This document shows, in pieces, positions 45,601 to 56,828 of a DNA stretch of 64,000 bases. Positions within the stretch are counted from its first letter, which is position 1. Every line of letters begins with the position of its first letter. The DNA is from Lolium rigidum (taxonomy: Eukaryota; Streptophyta; Magnoliopsida; Poales; Poaceae): the NCBI RefSeq assembly GCF_022539505.1, contig NC_061508.1:37814256-37878255 (forward strand). The letters are read 5' to 3'. Both the position numbers and the translations under genes were made by a program. The notes beneath the pieces are model-generated. The model was not told the DNA's origin, did not search any database, and saw nothing but the letters and a program-made list of their open reading frames with translations.

Positions 45601-46788
45601 GGCGAATCCGCGAGCGTCCATGGCGAGTTAAGGCGAAGTGTACGGTGGTCGGGCGCTTGCTCGTACTGGCGCGGCCGTGGCGGGCGGTCTTGTCCTCGCC
45701 GGCGACCGTAGGCGCTAGGTGGTGATGCGAGCATGTCCTGCGAGCTCCGCGTGGCGAGAGAGGTACCAGGGCGCACGGAGGTGGTCGGGGTACGACGAGG
45801 TACGTCGAACGCCGCGTGTCTGCGCCGCGCGCGTCCGTGCACGGGTGACGTCGCCATGCCGTTGGCGGCGTACCCGGAGCGTCCTGGGCGCGCGTCGTCC
45901 GGGTCGTGTCGTCGTCCTCTCGTTCAACGGCGGGTACGGGCGATCTTCTGAGATCATGGGCGACGTGTTTGGCAAGGTGGTGCGGGCTGCGGTGGAGAGA
46001 AGAGAGGGGAGGCGTGTCGAGGTGCGACATGGCCGGCATGGCCATGTCCACGCCATGTCTGCCCTCTCCTAGTGGTTCCTTGGCATGGGCTTGATGTGGT
46101 GATGTTCCCCGGTCACTCGCTAGTGCAAGTGATGGTCAAGACCAGGTCTGGTTTGATCAAATTCAACCATGTGATGATCTTGTTTGTAATAAAAAGTTCC
46201 TACTTTGCTTGATCCTAGCTCTTGATCCAAGATGAATTTGGTATGGTCTCCTTTACAAAAGTTGTTCATGTTGTTGTGTACTTGGATGACATGCAAAGAG
46301 TTGGATGTGTTTAGTTTAGAAATTTTGAAATAGAGAGGCTCAAAGTGGTGACCAGATTGCAATTGTCAAAAATGACCATTATCTTATGTGAGCATGTTTT
46401 AATTCTTGGCTTTGATTTAATTTGGGTTTCCTTGATTCTCAAAGTTGTGATAACTATTTAATATCATATTACAACTAATGGTGAAGACCAAATGGGTCTA
46501 GGGTCAAAGTTTATAAAAATAGCATATGTCTTATGGTAGGGTTTTTAGGGTTTTATTCTTATTTGATTTCTTTCTCTTTTTCATTGATTTATTTGGTAAT
46601 CATCATTGGATCACCCTAGGGTTGTGGAGTTGATCACATACACAAAATAACACTCATCATGGCATAGCACTCAAAATGCACAAGTCCTATGCAGGGTACT
46701 ATATGAATTTTGAAAAGTTTTTGTTAGTTCTCAAATTTGGATAAATGAATTTGTTCTTCTCCCTTTATTTGAAATTTGAGGTGTTACA
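42644..46788 (-). repeat. Element E 3' LTR
   Basis: 4,145 bp. Contains an imperfect direct repeat of about 58 bases near 43656-43771 (each copy has TTTTATCAAAAATCAC and TTCTCTTGGTCAC) and a GC-rich zone (45000-46080). The minus-strand TATAAATAG box lies at about 45490-45498. Open frames in the GC-rich zone are not credible genes. Confidence 0.93.
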
Positions 46789-46803
46789 AACCCTTCCCCC
46801 TTA
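46789..46803 (-). promoter_or_regulatory. Element E polypurine tract
   Basis: Minus strand TAAGGGGGAAGGGTT, directly before the 3' LTR. Confidence 0.8.
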
Positions 46804-46840
46804 CAAAAGATCTCGTCCCGAGATCTAGAAGAAAAACAGT

Positions 46841-47674
46841 CTAGAGGTTGAAGAGATCTGGGTACTCCTTCTTCATATCTTCTTCTCGTTCCCAGGTGGC
46901 TTCATCTTCTGTATGATTACTCCATTGTATCTTCAGAAACTTGATGCTTCGGGTGCGAGTGGTTCTGTATGCCTCTTCCAGGATGCGAATCGGCACTTCG
47001 CGGTAGGTAAGATCATGATTGATATCCACCGAACGGTGGTCGATGTTCTTGAAGACCTCGGTCTTCTCTGGCACTTCTAAGCACTTCCGGAGGAGTGAGA
47101 TGTGAAACACGTTGTGCACAGCCGCCATTTCTTCTGGTAGTTCCAGTTGATAAGAGACTTCTCCTCGGCGGCTGAGAACTTTGAAAGGTCCGACATACCG
47201 GGGTGCAAGCTTCCCTTTGAGTTGGAAACGCTGCATTCCCTTCAAGGGTGACACCTTGAGATAGACGAAATCTCCGACCTCAAAGGTCATCTCTCGGCGT
47301 CTCTTGTCTGCGTAGCTTTTCTGGCGGGACTGAGCGGTCTTGAGGTACTCTCGGATCTTGTGCACCTTCTCTTCTGCTTCTCGAAGTACATCAGGTCCAA
47401 AGACTTGGCTCTCTCCGACTTCGGACCAATTCAGGGGGGTACGACATTTCCTTCCGTACAGGGCTTCGAAGGGGGCCATCTGTAGACTGGCTTGGTAGCT
47501 GTTGTTGTAAGAGAATTCTGCGTAGGGCAAACAGTCCTCCCACTTGGATCCATATTCTAGGACGCAGGCTCTCAGCATGTCCTCTAGTATCTGGTTGACT
47601 CTCTCGGTCTGTCCATCAGTCTGCGGGTGATAGGCAGTGCTGAAATTCAGACGAGTTCCTAATCCTTCATGCAC
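46841..47674 (-). CDS. Element E integrase C-terminal half with chromodomain
   Basis: Continues the integrase after a frame break at about 47685. It carries [16 protein letters not shown] with the catalytic Glu, L-Y-G-R-K-C-R-T-P, a G-P-F-x-V region (Y-V-G-P-F-K-V-L), and at the end I-R-I-L-E-E-A-Y-R then K-I-Q-W-S-N-H and E-A-T-W-E-R-E, a chromodomain-like pattern of Tekay elements that guides insertion to certain chromatin. Stop at 46841. Well preserved. Confidence 0.88.
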   Translation of the reverse strand: MHEGLGTRLNFSTAYHPQTDGQTERVNQILEDMLRACVLEYGSKWEDCLPYAEFSYNNSYQASLQMAPFEALYGRKCRTPLNWSEVGESQVFGPDVLREAEEKVHKIREYLKTAQSRQKSYADKRRREMTFEVGDFVYLKVSPLKGMQRFQLKGKLAPRYVGPFKVLSRRGEVSYQLELPEEMAAVHNVFHISLLRKCLEVPEKTEVFKNIDHRSVDINHDLTYREVPIRILEEAYRTTRTRSIKFLKIQWSNHTEDEATWEREEDMKKEYPDLFNL

Positions 47675-50163
47675 CTTCCGCGGAATCTTGAGGTGAATTG
47701 TGAACCTCTATCTGACACAATGGACTTCGGTGTTCCGTGCAGTGCGACTATTCTAGAGATGTACAGCTCCGCTAACTTTGGGCCTTGGTAGGTTGTCTTG
47801 ACAGCAATGAAGTGGGCTACCTTGGTCAATCTATCAACCACTACCCAGATGGAATCATTTCCTTTGCTGGATTTGGGCAACCCGGTGATAAAGTCCATTC
47901 CTACGGAGTCCCACTTCCATTCGGGAATCTGTAGTGGCTGCAGCAGTCCTGCGGGTCGCTGATGTTCAGCTTTGACTCGTTGACAGATATCGCACTTGGC
48001 GATGTAGCTTCCAATCTCCCTCTTCATTCCATGCCACCAGAACTGTTCCTTCAGGTCCTGGTACATCTTGGTACCGCCAGGGTGGATAGAGTATAAGGTG
48101 TCATGGGCTTCCTTCAGAATGACTTGCTTCAACTCTGAGTCTGACGGTACACACAGACGTCCGTTGCACCAAAGGACTCCTTCTTCATCAATGGTGAATC
48201 CCGGGGCTTTCCCCGCAACTATCTGCTTCTTGATCCCTTCAATGCTGGCATTGCCCTTCTGGGCTTCCTTGATCTGACCAATCAAGGTGGGTTGTAGCTC
48301 TATACTAGCCAGAAATCCTTTACTGACTAACTCCATTCTAAACTGCTCAAACTCCTGGTGTAAGCTGGGTTGTTCTTCTGCTATCATTGAGTTTAGCTGA
48401 CATGGCAGTCTACTTAATGCATCCGCTACCACATTGGCCTTGCCGGGGTGGTAGTGGATCTCCATATCATAGTCCTTGATCAACTCTAACCATCTCCGCT
48501 GCCTCATATTCAGCTCCTTCTGGGTGAAGATATACTTCAGGCTCTTGTGATCAGAATAGATCTCGCAGCGATTACCCAGGAGGTAGTGTCGCCACACCTT
48601 CAGTGCTAAAACTACGGCTGCGAGTTCAAGGTCATGGGTTGGATAGTTCTGCTCATGCTGCTTCAGTTGCCGTGACAGATAAGATATCACCTTTCCTTCC
48701 TGCATCAGTACACATCCAAGACCAATCTTGGAGGCATCGCAGTAAACATCAAAGGGTTTGGTGATATCCGGCATGATCAGGATGGGGGCTGTGGTCAGTC
48801 TAAGCTTGAGTTGTTGAAAACTCTCTTCACACTTCTCCGTCCATTCGAACTTCTTGTCCTTCTTTAACAACTGGGTCATTGGTCGAGCGATGCTCGAAAA
48901 GCCTTCTACAAATCTGCGGTAGTATCCGGCTAATCCAAGAAAAGCGCGGACCTCGGTCTGGGTGGTTGGGGCTTTCCATTCTGCAACAGTCTTGATCTTG
49001 GCGGGATCTACGGCAATTCCTCCTGCAGACAAGATATGTCCCAGGAATCCTACTTCCTTCAGCCAAAATTCACATTTGCTGAACTTAGCATACAACTTAT
49101 GCTCTCTAAGGGTCTCCAGGACAGCTTCTAGGTGTTGCTCATGTTCTTCCTCGGACTTGGAGTAGATTAGGATGTCATCGATGAAAACGACAACAAACTT
49201 ATCCAGGAAGTTCATGAAGATCTTATTCATGAGGTTCATGAAATAAGCAGGGGCATTGGTCAATCCAAATGACATGACATTGTACTCGTACAATCCATAT
49301 CTGGTGGTGAAGGCAGTTTTGGGAATGTCAGAGGCACGAATCTTCAACTGGTGGTATCCAGTTCTGAGATCAATCTTCGAGAATACTACAGCACCGGTCA
49401 GCTGGTCAAACAGGTCTTCTATCTTGGGCAAGGGGTACTTGTTCTTGATGGTGACATCGTTAAGCTTACGGTAGTCCGTACATAAACGACTGGCACCATC
49501 CTTCTTATCCACAAACAACACTGGGGATCTCCATGGTGACGCACTTGGTCGAATCAGACCTTTGGCTAATAGTTCATCCAGTTGCTTCTTCAGCTCCACA
49601 AGCTCTGCTGGGTTCATACTATAGGCTCTCTGGGCTATAGGTCCGGTTCCGGGAATTAACTCGATGATGAACTCGATATCCCGATCTGGGGGCATACCGG
49701 GTAAACCTTCGGGAAACACATCAGGGTATCGACAAACGACCCTGATCTGATCCAAAGTTGGCTTGGTTAGACTCTGGTTGCAGGTAAATTTTCGGGGTAG
49801 CAGTTCAGAGACATGTTCTACGATAATACCAGTGCTACTGGTCATGGTGATGGCTTTCTTTGCACAGTCAATCATTCCATGATGCTTGGCCATCCAATCC
49901 ATACCTAGCACTACCTCCAAACCTTTGGTTCCCAGAATTATCAGATTGGCATAGAATTCTACCTCATGTATTTTGATGGGTACATTTTTACAGAATTTTC
50001 TGGCTTTAGTGGTTGATCCGGGAATTTGAACTATCATGACATGTTTCAAGCTGATAGGTTGAATTTTACTTGTTGATGCAAAGTCTTCAGTGACAAAAGA
50101 ATGAGATGCTCCGGAATCAAACAACACTCTGGCAGGTACTGAGTTGAAAGGAAACATACCCAA
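47659..50163 (-). CDS. Element E pol: protease, RT, RNase H and integrase N-terminal half
   Basis: 834 open codons. Protease: [10 protein letters not shown] near the start and [32 protein letters not shown] and [10 protein letters not shown] (about 49170). RNase [18 protein letters not shown] and Y-S-D-H-K-S-L. Integrase: H-H-C-C zinc domain (C-D-I-C-Q-R-V), M-D-F-I-T-G-L-P and S-D-R-G-S-Q-F-T. The frame breaks after Q-F-T-S-R-F near 47688-47694, where CCGCGG stands in place of a likely CCAG/CTGG. Upstream it is in frame with the end of gag across a TAA at 50191-50193. Confidence 0.92.
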   Translation of the reverse strand: MGMFPFNSVPARVLFDSGASHSFVTEDFASTSKIQPISLKHVMIVQIPGSTTKARKFCKNVPIKIHEVEFYANLIILGTKGLEVVLGMDWMAKHHGMIDCAKKAITMTSSTGIIVEHVSELLPRKFTCNQSLTKPTLDQIRVVCRYPDVFPEGLPGMPPDRDIEFIIELIPGTGPIAQRAYSMNPAELVELKKQLDELLAKGLIRPSASPWRSPVLFVDKKDGASRLCTDYRKLNDVTIKNKYPLPKIEDLFDQLTGAVVFSKIDLRTGYHQLKIRASDIPKTAFTTRYGLYEYNVMSFGLTNAPAYFMNLMNKIFMNFLDKFVVVFIDDILIYSKSEEEHEQHLEAVLETLREHKLYAKFSKCEFWLKEVGFLGHILSAGGIAVDPAKIKTVAEWKAPTTQTEVRAFLGLAGYYRRFVEGFSSIARPMTQLLKKDKKFEWTEKCEESFQQLKLRLTTAPILIMPDITKPFDVYCDASKIGLGCVLMQEGKVISYLSRQLKQHEQNYPTHDLELAAVVLALKVWRHYLLGNRCEIYSDHKSLKYIFTQKELNMRQRRWLELIKDYDMEIHYHPGKANVVADALSRLPCQLNSMIAEEQPSLHQEFEQFRMELVSKGFLASIELQPTLIGQIKEAQKGNASIEGIKKQIVAGKAPGFTIDEEGVLWCNGRLCVPSDSELKQVILKEAHDTLYSIHPGGTKMYQDLKEQFWWHGMKREIGSYIAKCDICQRVKAEHQRPAGLLQPLQIPEWKWDSVGMDFITGLPKSSKGNDSIWVVVDRLTKVAHFIAVKTTYQGPKLAELYISRIVALHGTPKSIVSDRGSQFTSRFRGRCMKD

Positions 50164-50190
50164 GACAACGTCCGGTGCTTCCTGGGCTTC

Positions 50191-51367
50191 TTATGCCTCC
50201 ATGTGAAAGAGACGGCCGTTGCGGTTGTTGGGGTTGTTGGGGGCGAACTTCTTTCCGGTAGAGACGCGGCGTTGCTGCTGAGCAGGTGCAGGGGTGTTGC
50301 CGGCAAGCTTGGCAAGCCTCTTGGGGCACTCGTTGGAGTAGTGTCCCACTATACCGCACTCATAGCAAGTGATAGTGGACTTGTCCTTGTTGGCGACCGG
50401 AATGGCGTTGCTCCCAGTCCTTGGAGCGGTGTTGGTGTTGCTGTTGTTGGTGTTGGGGACTCGCATTGGCGCACGGTTGAAGTTGTTGGTGTTGTTCTGG
50501 TAGTTGTGGTTGTTGTTGTGGTGGCCTCCTGGCCTGGGGTTTCCTCCACTCCGGTTCTGGAATCCGGGGCGTGAAGTCTCGCATCCGGGGCTTAGTGTTT
50601 CTGGGGGCAAAACCTCCGCTTGAGCTGGGGCGATACTTGGGAGTATGGCTGGGCCCACTCTGGTGCATCATGCGGCGTTTGCGGTTTTCGTTGGCTTGGT
50701 TCAACTTGCCCTCCATCTGGATGGCGGAGTCAACAAGGGCTTCCAGGTCTGCAAAGGGGATGTTGACTAGGACCGTTTGCATCTCATCATGCAGTCCATT
50801 CAGGAATCTCTCTTGCCTCTTCTCAGTAGTGTCAGTCTCATCGGGGGCGTACCTTGACAGGGTAAGGAACCTGTCGCGGTATTCTACCACCGTCATCCTT
50901 CCTTGCTTCAGTTCGCGGAATTCATCCCGCATCTTTTTGATGAGACCCGGGGGCACATGGTACTTGCTGAACTTGAGCTTGAACTCTGCCCAAGTCATGA
51001 CTTGACCTCCGTTCATGGCACGGGTGCTGGTCCACCAGGCTCTGGCTGGTCCGGCAAGGTAGTGGGTTGCAAACAGGACTTTCTCATTGGCTTCGACTCC
51101 GGCGACCTCCAAGTTGTTCTCCATAGTCTGAAGCCAGTCGTCGGCGTCGAGGGGTTCTTCAGTCTTGCTAAACACCGGAGGATTGGTGTTCTGGAAGTTC
51201 TTGAGTTTGGATCCGGGGTGATCATGATTTCCATGGCCTTGGTGAGCAAGGTTCTGCAGTGCTGCGATGTTGGCTTGACGTTCAGCTCTTTCTGTCTCCC
51301 TGTCTTGAAGCAGGGTTTGCAGCAGTTGCATCATAGCGTCGTTGTTGTTGCGATTAGGAGGGGCCAT
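50191..51367 (-). CDS. Element E gag, with one frameshift
   Basis: ATG at 51367 (MAPPNRNNNDAMMQLL). Gag core: D-A-D-D-W-L-Q-T-M-E, G-P-A-R-A-W-W, F-K-L-K-F-S-K-Y-H-V-P and G-R-M-T-V-V-E-Y. At 50578-50581 (plus strand CTCG) the frame shifts; the true continuation lies in the other frame, an Asn-rich stretch, then the knuckle C-Y-E-C-G-I-V-G-H-Y-S-N-E-C, ending at TAA 50191-50193. Reading CTG there would join both parts. Pol follows in the same frame nine codons past the stop. The ATG is directly preceded by ATATTCAG, a 3'-splice-site-like end. Confidence 0.88.
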
Positions 51368-51640
51368 CTGAATATATAGAAGATTATAAGATAAGAGGGA
51401 ATTGTCTAAGGTTTGTTTTGAATGAGTTTAACAACTTGTAAAACTTGAATGCTTTTGATGACAAACACACATTCATTCATTCCACATAACACATTACAAA
51501 CTAACATACCATTCCTCCCATGGTTTTAAGAACCATCACTCCGGCTACGATACAAGGGATGGAAAACACACTCATACTCAGGGTTTTAAGAACCCTTCAT
51601 GCTACGATACAAGGGATACAACTCACACCTACATATGTGC
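51368..51640 (-). repeat. Spacer before element E gag with two hairpin repeats
   Basis: Two direct repeats of about 57-60 bases (from 51520 and 51580). Each has a hairpin (ATGGTT-TTAAG-AACCAT; AGGGTT-TTAAG-AACCCT) followed by GCTACGATACAAGGGAT (51544-51560 and 51601-51617). A candidate 5' splice site (minus strand TAG|GTGTGAGT) lies near 51620. The arrangement could be an intron, a packaging region or both. Confidence 0.6.
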
Positions 51641-52453
51641 TCAAGTGTGGCTACCCTCATCCTCGATGTCGATGGGAATGACATCGTCAGGTCCTGGCTC
51701 CAGGAACGCGTAGTCCTCCTCCTCAGTGAACCCGTCCTCCTCGAAGTCGTCGTCGTCACTCAGGAAGGCGTCTCCTCCTCGAAGGTCAGCACCGGCCTCG
51801 TCCTCCTCTATCTCCATCAGCTGCTCCTCCTGAGCCTTGACGGTGGCCTCAAGTGATGCGATCTGTGCGCGAAGGCGTGTAATGGTGACATCCTTCTTCG
51901 TGCACTTCAGACGAAGCTTGTTGCGGTCCCTGGACAGCTGCTTGATGGCATCGCCATGCGTGATCAGTGCGAGGTGAGTCTGGTTCGCGTACGCACGGGA
52001 GTTGTCTAACTCCTTCTGAGTGTGGTACAGCATATAGTCCAGATGCTCAGCGTGGTGCCTCAGCTGTGGGTGCGACTGCAGCTCCATAGGCACACCCATA
52101 GCATCACGCCTCACAAGGTGTGCATAGCGGGACGCAAGTATGCGCACCACGTTCTGTCCACAGAGGCGTGCAAGTGCCTCCTGAAGGCCACGTGCAAGAC
52201 CATCGAGCCAGTTGCTCTCGCGGAAGGAGAAGAGGATCCTCTCCGAGGTGGGAGGCTCCAGCTTGCCCCTCAAGTCGGCGGTGATGATCCACTGCAACTC
52301 GCCTCCGACCTGGTCGTTCACCTCGATCCCGTGGAACTCCGGGTGAGGACGGCCAAGGAAGTCAGAGAGCGCGTTGAGGTCGTGCTCAAAGATCAAGTCT
52401 CCACCATTCCCGAGCTGGTAGAACTTGGTGTTGAGGGGTTCATTCGGCTCCAT
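51641..52453 (-). CDS. Element E upstream ORF (270 aa, coiled coil with acidic tail)
   Basis: An intact sense-strand frame between the primer-binding site and gag. It starts MEPNEPLNTKFYQLGNG. Residues 1-130 look globular (D-F-L-G-R-P-H-P-E-F, L-Q-W-I-I-T-A-D-L-R-G). About 135-215 is a coiled coil (Q-L-S-R-D-R-N-K-L-R-L-K, R-L-R-A-Q-I-A-S-L-E-A). The C-terminal 50 residues are very acidic. No CCHC, protease or nuclease motif is seen. Its ATG is directly preceded, on the minus strand, by CCATTTCACTTTCAG, a strong 3' splice-site match, so a spliced mRNA for this ORF is plausible. I do not recognise the family. Confidence 0.7.
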   Translation of the reverse strand: MEPNEPLNTKFYQLGNGGDLIFEHDLNALSDFLGRPHPEFHGIEVNDQVGGELQWIITADLRGKLEPPTSERILFSFRESNWLDGLARGLQEALARLCGQNVVRILASRYAHLVRRDAMGVPMELQSHPQLRHHAEHLDYMLYHTQKELDNSRAYANQTHLALITHGDAIKQLSRDRNKLRLKCTKKDVTITRLRAQIASLEATVKAQEEQLMEIEEDEAGADLRGGDAFLSDDDDFEEDGFTEEEDYAFLEPGPDDVIPIDIEDEGSHT

Positions 52454-52663
52454 CTGAAAGTGAAATGGAGGAATAAATTAGTGAGTGATTAAGTGTGGAA
52501 AACTTTTAAGTATATTTAAACAAGGAAGAGCATGGTATCACCAAGTTTTGGAAAAAGCCTCAAAGACAAGAGTATGGTAAGTTTTCACAAATACTTGCTT
52601 CGTTTTGATTTCAAAGTTAAGTTTTTATGAACGCCCATCTAACTAAGGTTTTCTAAGGTCAAA
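52454..52663 (-). other. Element E leader between primer-binding site and first ORF
   Basis: 210 bases, AT-rich. The end next to the ORF is pyrimidine-rich on the minus strand. Candidate GT donors exist (for example CAA|GTATTT), but none is strong; a donor may lie in the LTR instead. Confidence 0.4.
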
Positions 52664-52680
52664 CAATGGCTCTGATACCA
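52664..52680 (-). promoter_or_regulatory. Element E primer-binding site (initiator tRNA-Met type)
   Basis: Minus strand TGGTATCAGAGCCATTG, three bases inside the 5' LTR. TGGTATCAGAGC is the standard plant initiator-Met complement. Confidence 0.9.
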
Positions 52681-52683
52681 ACT

Positions 52684-55600
52684 TGTCAACACCCGGATTT
52701 TTAAGTCCGGATGCCTATTATATCATTCATCGCAATCCCAGGAATAATGTTGTTGCGAGATATAATAGCGAAGTATCATAGTCATTATTTATTACAACTC
52801 AATAAGTCTTACAACTTGAATCACATGATCCATATTACACAAATAGTTGATCTATTGATCAACGAACAAACACAAGTTCAATGCGGAAGCGTGAAGATAA
52901 AGGGACTCTGTAGTCCACAGGCCAACGCTTGACGTCAGAAAGCTCCTAGTTATCATAGGCGTCCTGCTGGTCATCCTCACGGTAGTTCTGTTCATCATCG
53001 TACTCTGGCCATTTGAATAGCCAGGGACAAAGCCGTAAGTACTTCAAGTACTTGCAAACTAATATCAATGTAAAATGCTAGCTCTTGGAGTTAAACTCTA
53101 TTTCTACTTGCATAAGCCATATTTTAGTTTATGAGTGGTGGAGCATGTACTAGCTACTCAAGTGGGAACATTAGTGTCATTCCCACACAAGGATTGTCAT
53201 TCTACCAAGTCACCAAGTCACCATTCATATTTATGAAAGTTTTCAAAAGACTGACACAGGAATTTGTATGGCCTTTCCAATTGTCCGTAACCGGGGACAC
53301 GGCTATTCGAATAGATTGACACTCTGCAGAGGTTGCACACTTGTGCCACAACATTTGATTGCATCCGTCGGAATAACTCCGAGTCACCGTAACACAGTAC
53401 GCGGATCATCAACCCTAACCTTTCACTTACAAACCCTAGTATGAGCACCTCTCCCCATGAGCTTGGCCTCCCAGTGAAAACCAACTGTTAACCCGGGAAC
53501 CGCACAGGGCTTGGCCGTACAATTTCACCTCAATTCACATCCTTCTCAACAACGGAGGCAGCCTCAGCGTAACCCCTATGATGTGTGTCCAGAGGGAACC
53601 CATACTAAGATGTATAAACTTCCAGTTAAGCCCTACCCATAATCAGGTATTGTGGGGGTACTTATATTTGGAAAGGTATCGCAATCAAACCAATATCAGG
53701 GTTTTATCAAAAATCACTATCTTCTCTTGGTCACATTCAACTTCACAACTATCAATGGGATTTTATCAAAAATCACCATCTTCTCTTGGTCACCTTCAAC
53801 TTCAAAACTTTCAATGGAATGCCTCACCATTCCAAGGTTTCAATTTCATCAAGTCATATGTTCCCATCTAGAATAGTCAAGTTTTAGTACTTTAGCACTA
53901 GCACTAATCATGAGGGGTGCTACATTGCTTTGCTCTCTAGAAGGCTAACTTTACTAATATACTAATTTGATTCTCTAAACCAATTTTAATTCATTCTTTG
54001 AAAACACAACAGGTAAAACTTGTATGGGGTAGAATAACAACTAGACTTGTATGAAGGAAGGTAAGAATCATGGTGCCTTGCTCAAGGTGAGCTTTGCACT
54101 TTACAAGAATATTATCTTGCCTTGGTAGTTCTCAAGGTTCTCTTCTTCCTCTTCTTGGTAGAATTCTCCTTCCTCTTGGTAGTTTCCGGTGCTAGCGTCT
54201 AAATTAAATACAAGGTATAATCACTAAACACACTCCAAGTCTATGCTAAGCACATCATTATCTCACACAAGGTATGCTAAGCACACTCATAAAATAATTA
54301 GGTGCATTGGTTGTCTTTATTAAAGAAAATAATTTCTTCTCATTACATATGTAATTAATAGTATTCATTTAGTTCTTGAGAAAATAATTTCCTCTCATTG
54401 AAATCTTCTTAAGATTTAACTTCTCAAATAATCATATATGAATTCACATTGACCTAAGTCAAGTATTCATCATCATTATTTGAGAAAATGATTTAAATGA
54501 GGTAGATCACCTCATACTATTTTATAATTCCTACAATGGTTTAAATCTCCAAATATTCATATAGGAGTGTTTGGACCAGGGGTACAAACATCTCATGAAC
54601 TCATTTGGGACAAGATTTAAATGAAGGGAAGTCCTCCATATGATTTACATAATAATTTTGGGACAATTTCACTTAATAAACTAGCCATATTGTCCATTAT
54701 TTAATCTATGGCATGATCATGCAAAGTGACCACACCATTTTATTGCATAATCAATTAGTGTAAGTCATTTGTGAGCTACAAGAGTTGGAATTATTCAAAT
54801 ATCTATTTTAGTTGATTTTTAATAATTATTCTAAGGCAGAAAAGTCCCTGTCTTGTTTATTTTTCCATTTTAAATCTATAATAGATCTAGGGTTCAAACC
54901 AGGGGCAGTTTGTAGATCATTTCCTAAGCTTTCTAAATATATAAAGTTTGTTAAATTTGGCCAAGCTAAACAGTTTCTATGAATTTTCAAAGTTGGGTCC
55001 AGTATTGAATTCAAACCAAATTGATTAAACGAAATTTGAATTAAATAGGCCGGCGGGAAAGCTAACTGGGCCCAAAGGTTTAAAAACGGCCCAAGGCCAG
55101 CCCACCACGCGTCTGTGCACGCGCGGGCCGCCTGACAGGGGGCTCCACCCGTCAGCCTCTTCTAAACGGCGAAGCGGTATGGGGCGAGATGGTGCGTTGG
55201 ATTAAAACGCGGATCAACGGCTCAGGTTCATCGTCGTCTCCGACGAGAACCCGACGGTGCGGCGGCGACAGTAGGGGGTCGGAGGCTCACCGGGGCTCCA
55301 GCTAGGGTCAGGCAGTGTGCTCGGGGACGTTGTAGACGACGGCGATGCAGCCTGTAGCAGTGGCGTCGTCAGGGGCGGCCTGGATCGACGGCGATTGCTG
55401 CAGAGCTTCCGCGGCTCCGATCTTCCGATTGAGCTTGCTCCGGCGACGATCGGGGTGGCTACTGGTGCTGGGCGAAGCTGTGGTGAGTGGTGGTCATGGT
55501 GGTGTGCTCAGCTAGTCGAGGGGAGTGCTCTATTTATAGGAGCGTGAGGGTGCCGTGGGTGCTGCGGCAAGTCGTCGTGGGCGCGGCGTCTCCGGCGAGC

Positions 55601-56828
55601 TAGAGGGCTAGGTGGTGACGCAGCGACGATCGGGAGGGTACGGCGAATCCGCGAGCGTCCATGGCGAGTTAAGGCGAAGTGTACGGTGGTCGGGCGCTTG
55701 CTCGTACTGGCGCGGCCGTGGCGGGCGGTCTTGTCCTCGCCGGCGACCGTAGGCGCTAGGTGGTGATGCGAGCATGTCCTGCGAGCTCCGCGTGGCGAGA
55801 GAGGTACCAGGGCGCACGGAGGTGGTCGGGGTACGACGAGGTACGTCGAACGCCGCGTGTCTGCGCCGCGCGCGTCCGTGCACGGGTGACGTCGCCATGC
55901 CGTTGGCGGCGTACCCGGAGCGTCCTGGGCGCGCGTCGTCCGGGTCGTGTCGTCGTCCTCTCGTTCAACGGCGGGTACGGGCGATCTTCTGAGATCATGG
56001 GCGACGTGTTTGGCAAGGTGGTGCGGGCTGCGGTGGAGAGAAGAGAGGGGAGGCGTGTCGAGGTGCGACATGGCCGGCATGGCCATGTCCACGCCATGTC
56101 TGCCCTCTCCTAGTGGTTCCTTGGCATGGGCTTGATGTGGTGATGTTCCCTGGTCACTGCTAGTGCAAGTGATGGTCAAGACCAGGTCTGGTTTGATCAA
56201 ATTCAACCATGTGATGATCTTGTTTGTAATAAAAAGTTCCTACTTTGCTTGATCCTAGCTCTTGATCCAAGATGAATTTGGTATGGTCTCCTTTACAAAA
56301 GTTGTTCATGTTGTTGTGTACTTGGATGACATGCAAAGAGTTGGATGTGTTTAGTTTAGAAATTTTGAAATAGAGAGGCTCAAAGTGGTGACCAGATTGC
56401 AATTGTCAAAAATGACCATTATCTTATGTGAGCATGTTTTAATTCTTGGCTTTGATTTAATTTGGGTTTCCTTGATTCTCAAAGTTGTGATAACTATTTA
56501 ATATCATATTACAACTAATGGTGAAGACCAAATGGGTCTAGGGTCAAAGTTTATAAAAATAGCATATGTCTTATGGTAGGGTTTTTAGGGTTTTATTCTT
56601 ATTTGATTTCTTTCTCTTTTTCATTGATTTATTTGGTAATCATCATTGGATCACCCTAGGGTTGTGGAGTTGATCACATACACAAAATAACACTCATCAT
56701 GGCATAGCACTCAAAATGCACAAGTCCTATGCAGGGTACTATATGAATTTTGAAAAGTTTTTGTTAGTTCTCAAATTTGGATAAATGAATTTGTTCTTCT
56801 CCCTTTATTTGAAATTTGAGGTGTTACA
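52684..56828 (-). repeat. Element E 5' LTR
   Basis: 4,145 bp. TATAAATA on the minus strand at 55531-55538 puts the RNA start near 55500, so R plus U5 would be about 2.8 kb, unusually long. U3, to the right, holds the GC-rich block (55540-56110). Confidence 0.93.

Larger units (their letters stand above)
42644..56828 (-). mobile_element. Element E: Tekay-type chromovirus with extra upstream ORF
   Basis: Both LTRs are exactly 4,145 bp (42644-46788 and 52684-56828), starting TGTCAACACC and ending GTGTTACA. The duplication GAGGC (42639-42643 and 56829-56833) proves insertion into the gag of element D. On the minus strand: primer-binding site for initiator tRNA-Met, a 270-codon ORF, gag, protease, RT, RNase H and an integrase ending in a chromodomain-like segment. 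Long LTRs plus a chromodomain fit the Tekay (Del) lineage. Only about 15 LTR differences are seen by eye, so it is the youngest element here. Confidence 0.93.

Noticed and set aside
45467..46072. GC-rich ORFs of 96-232 codons on both strands in the element E LTRs (also 55508-56206)
   Set aside because: They overlap each other on both strands and the minus-strand ones run through the TATA box; composition alone explains the lack of stops.
52664..52680. tRNA-Met-like sequence
   Set aside because: Only the 3'-end complement is present, next to an LTR, so it is a primer-binding site and not a tRNA gene.
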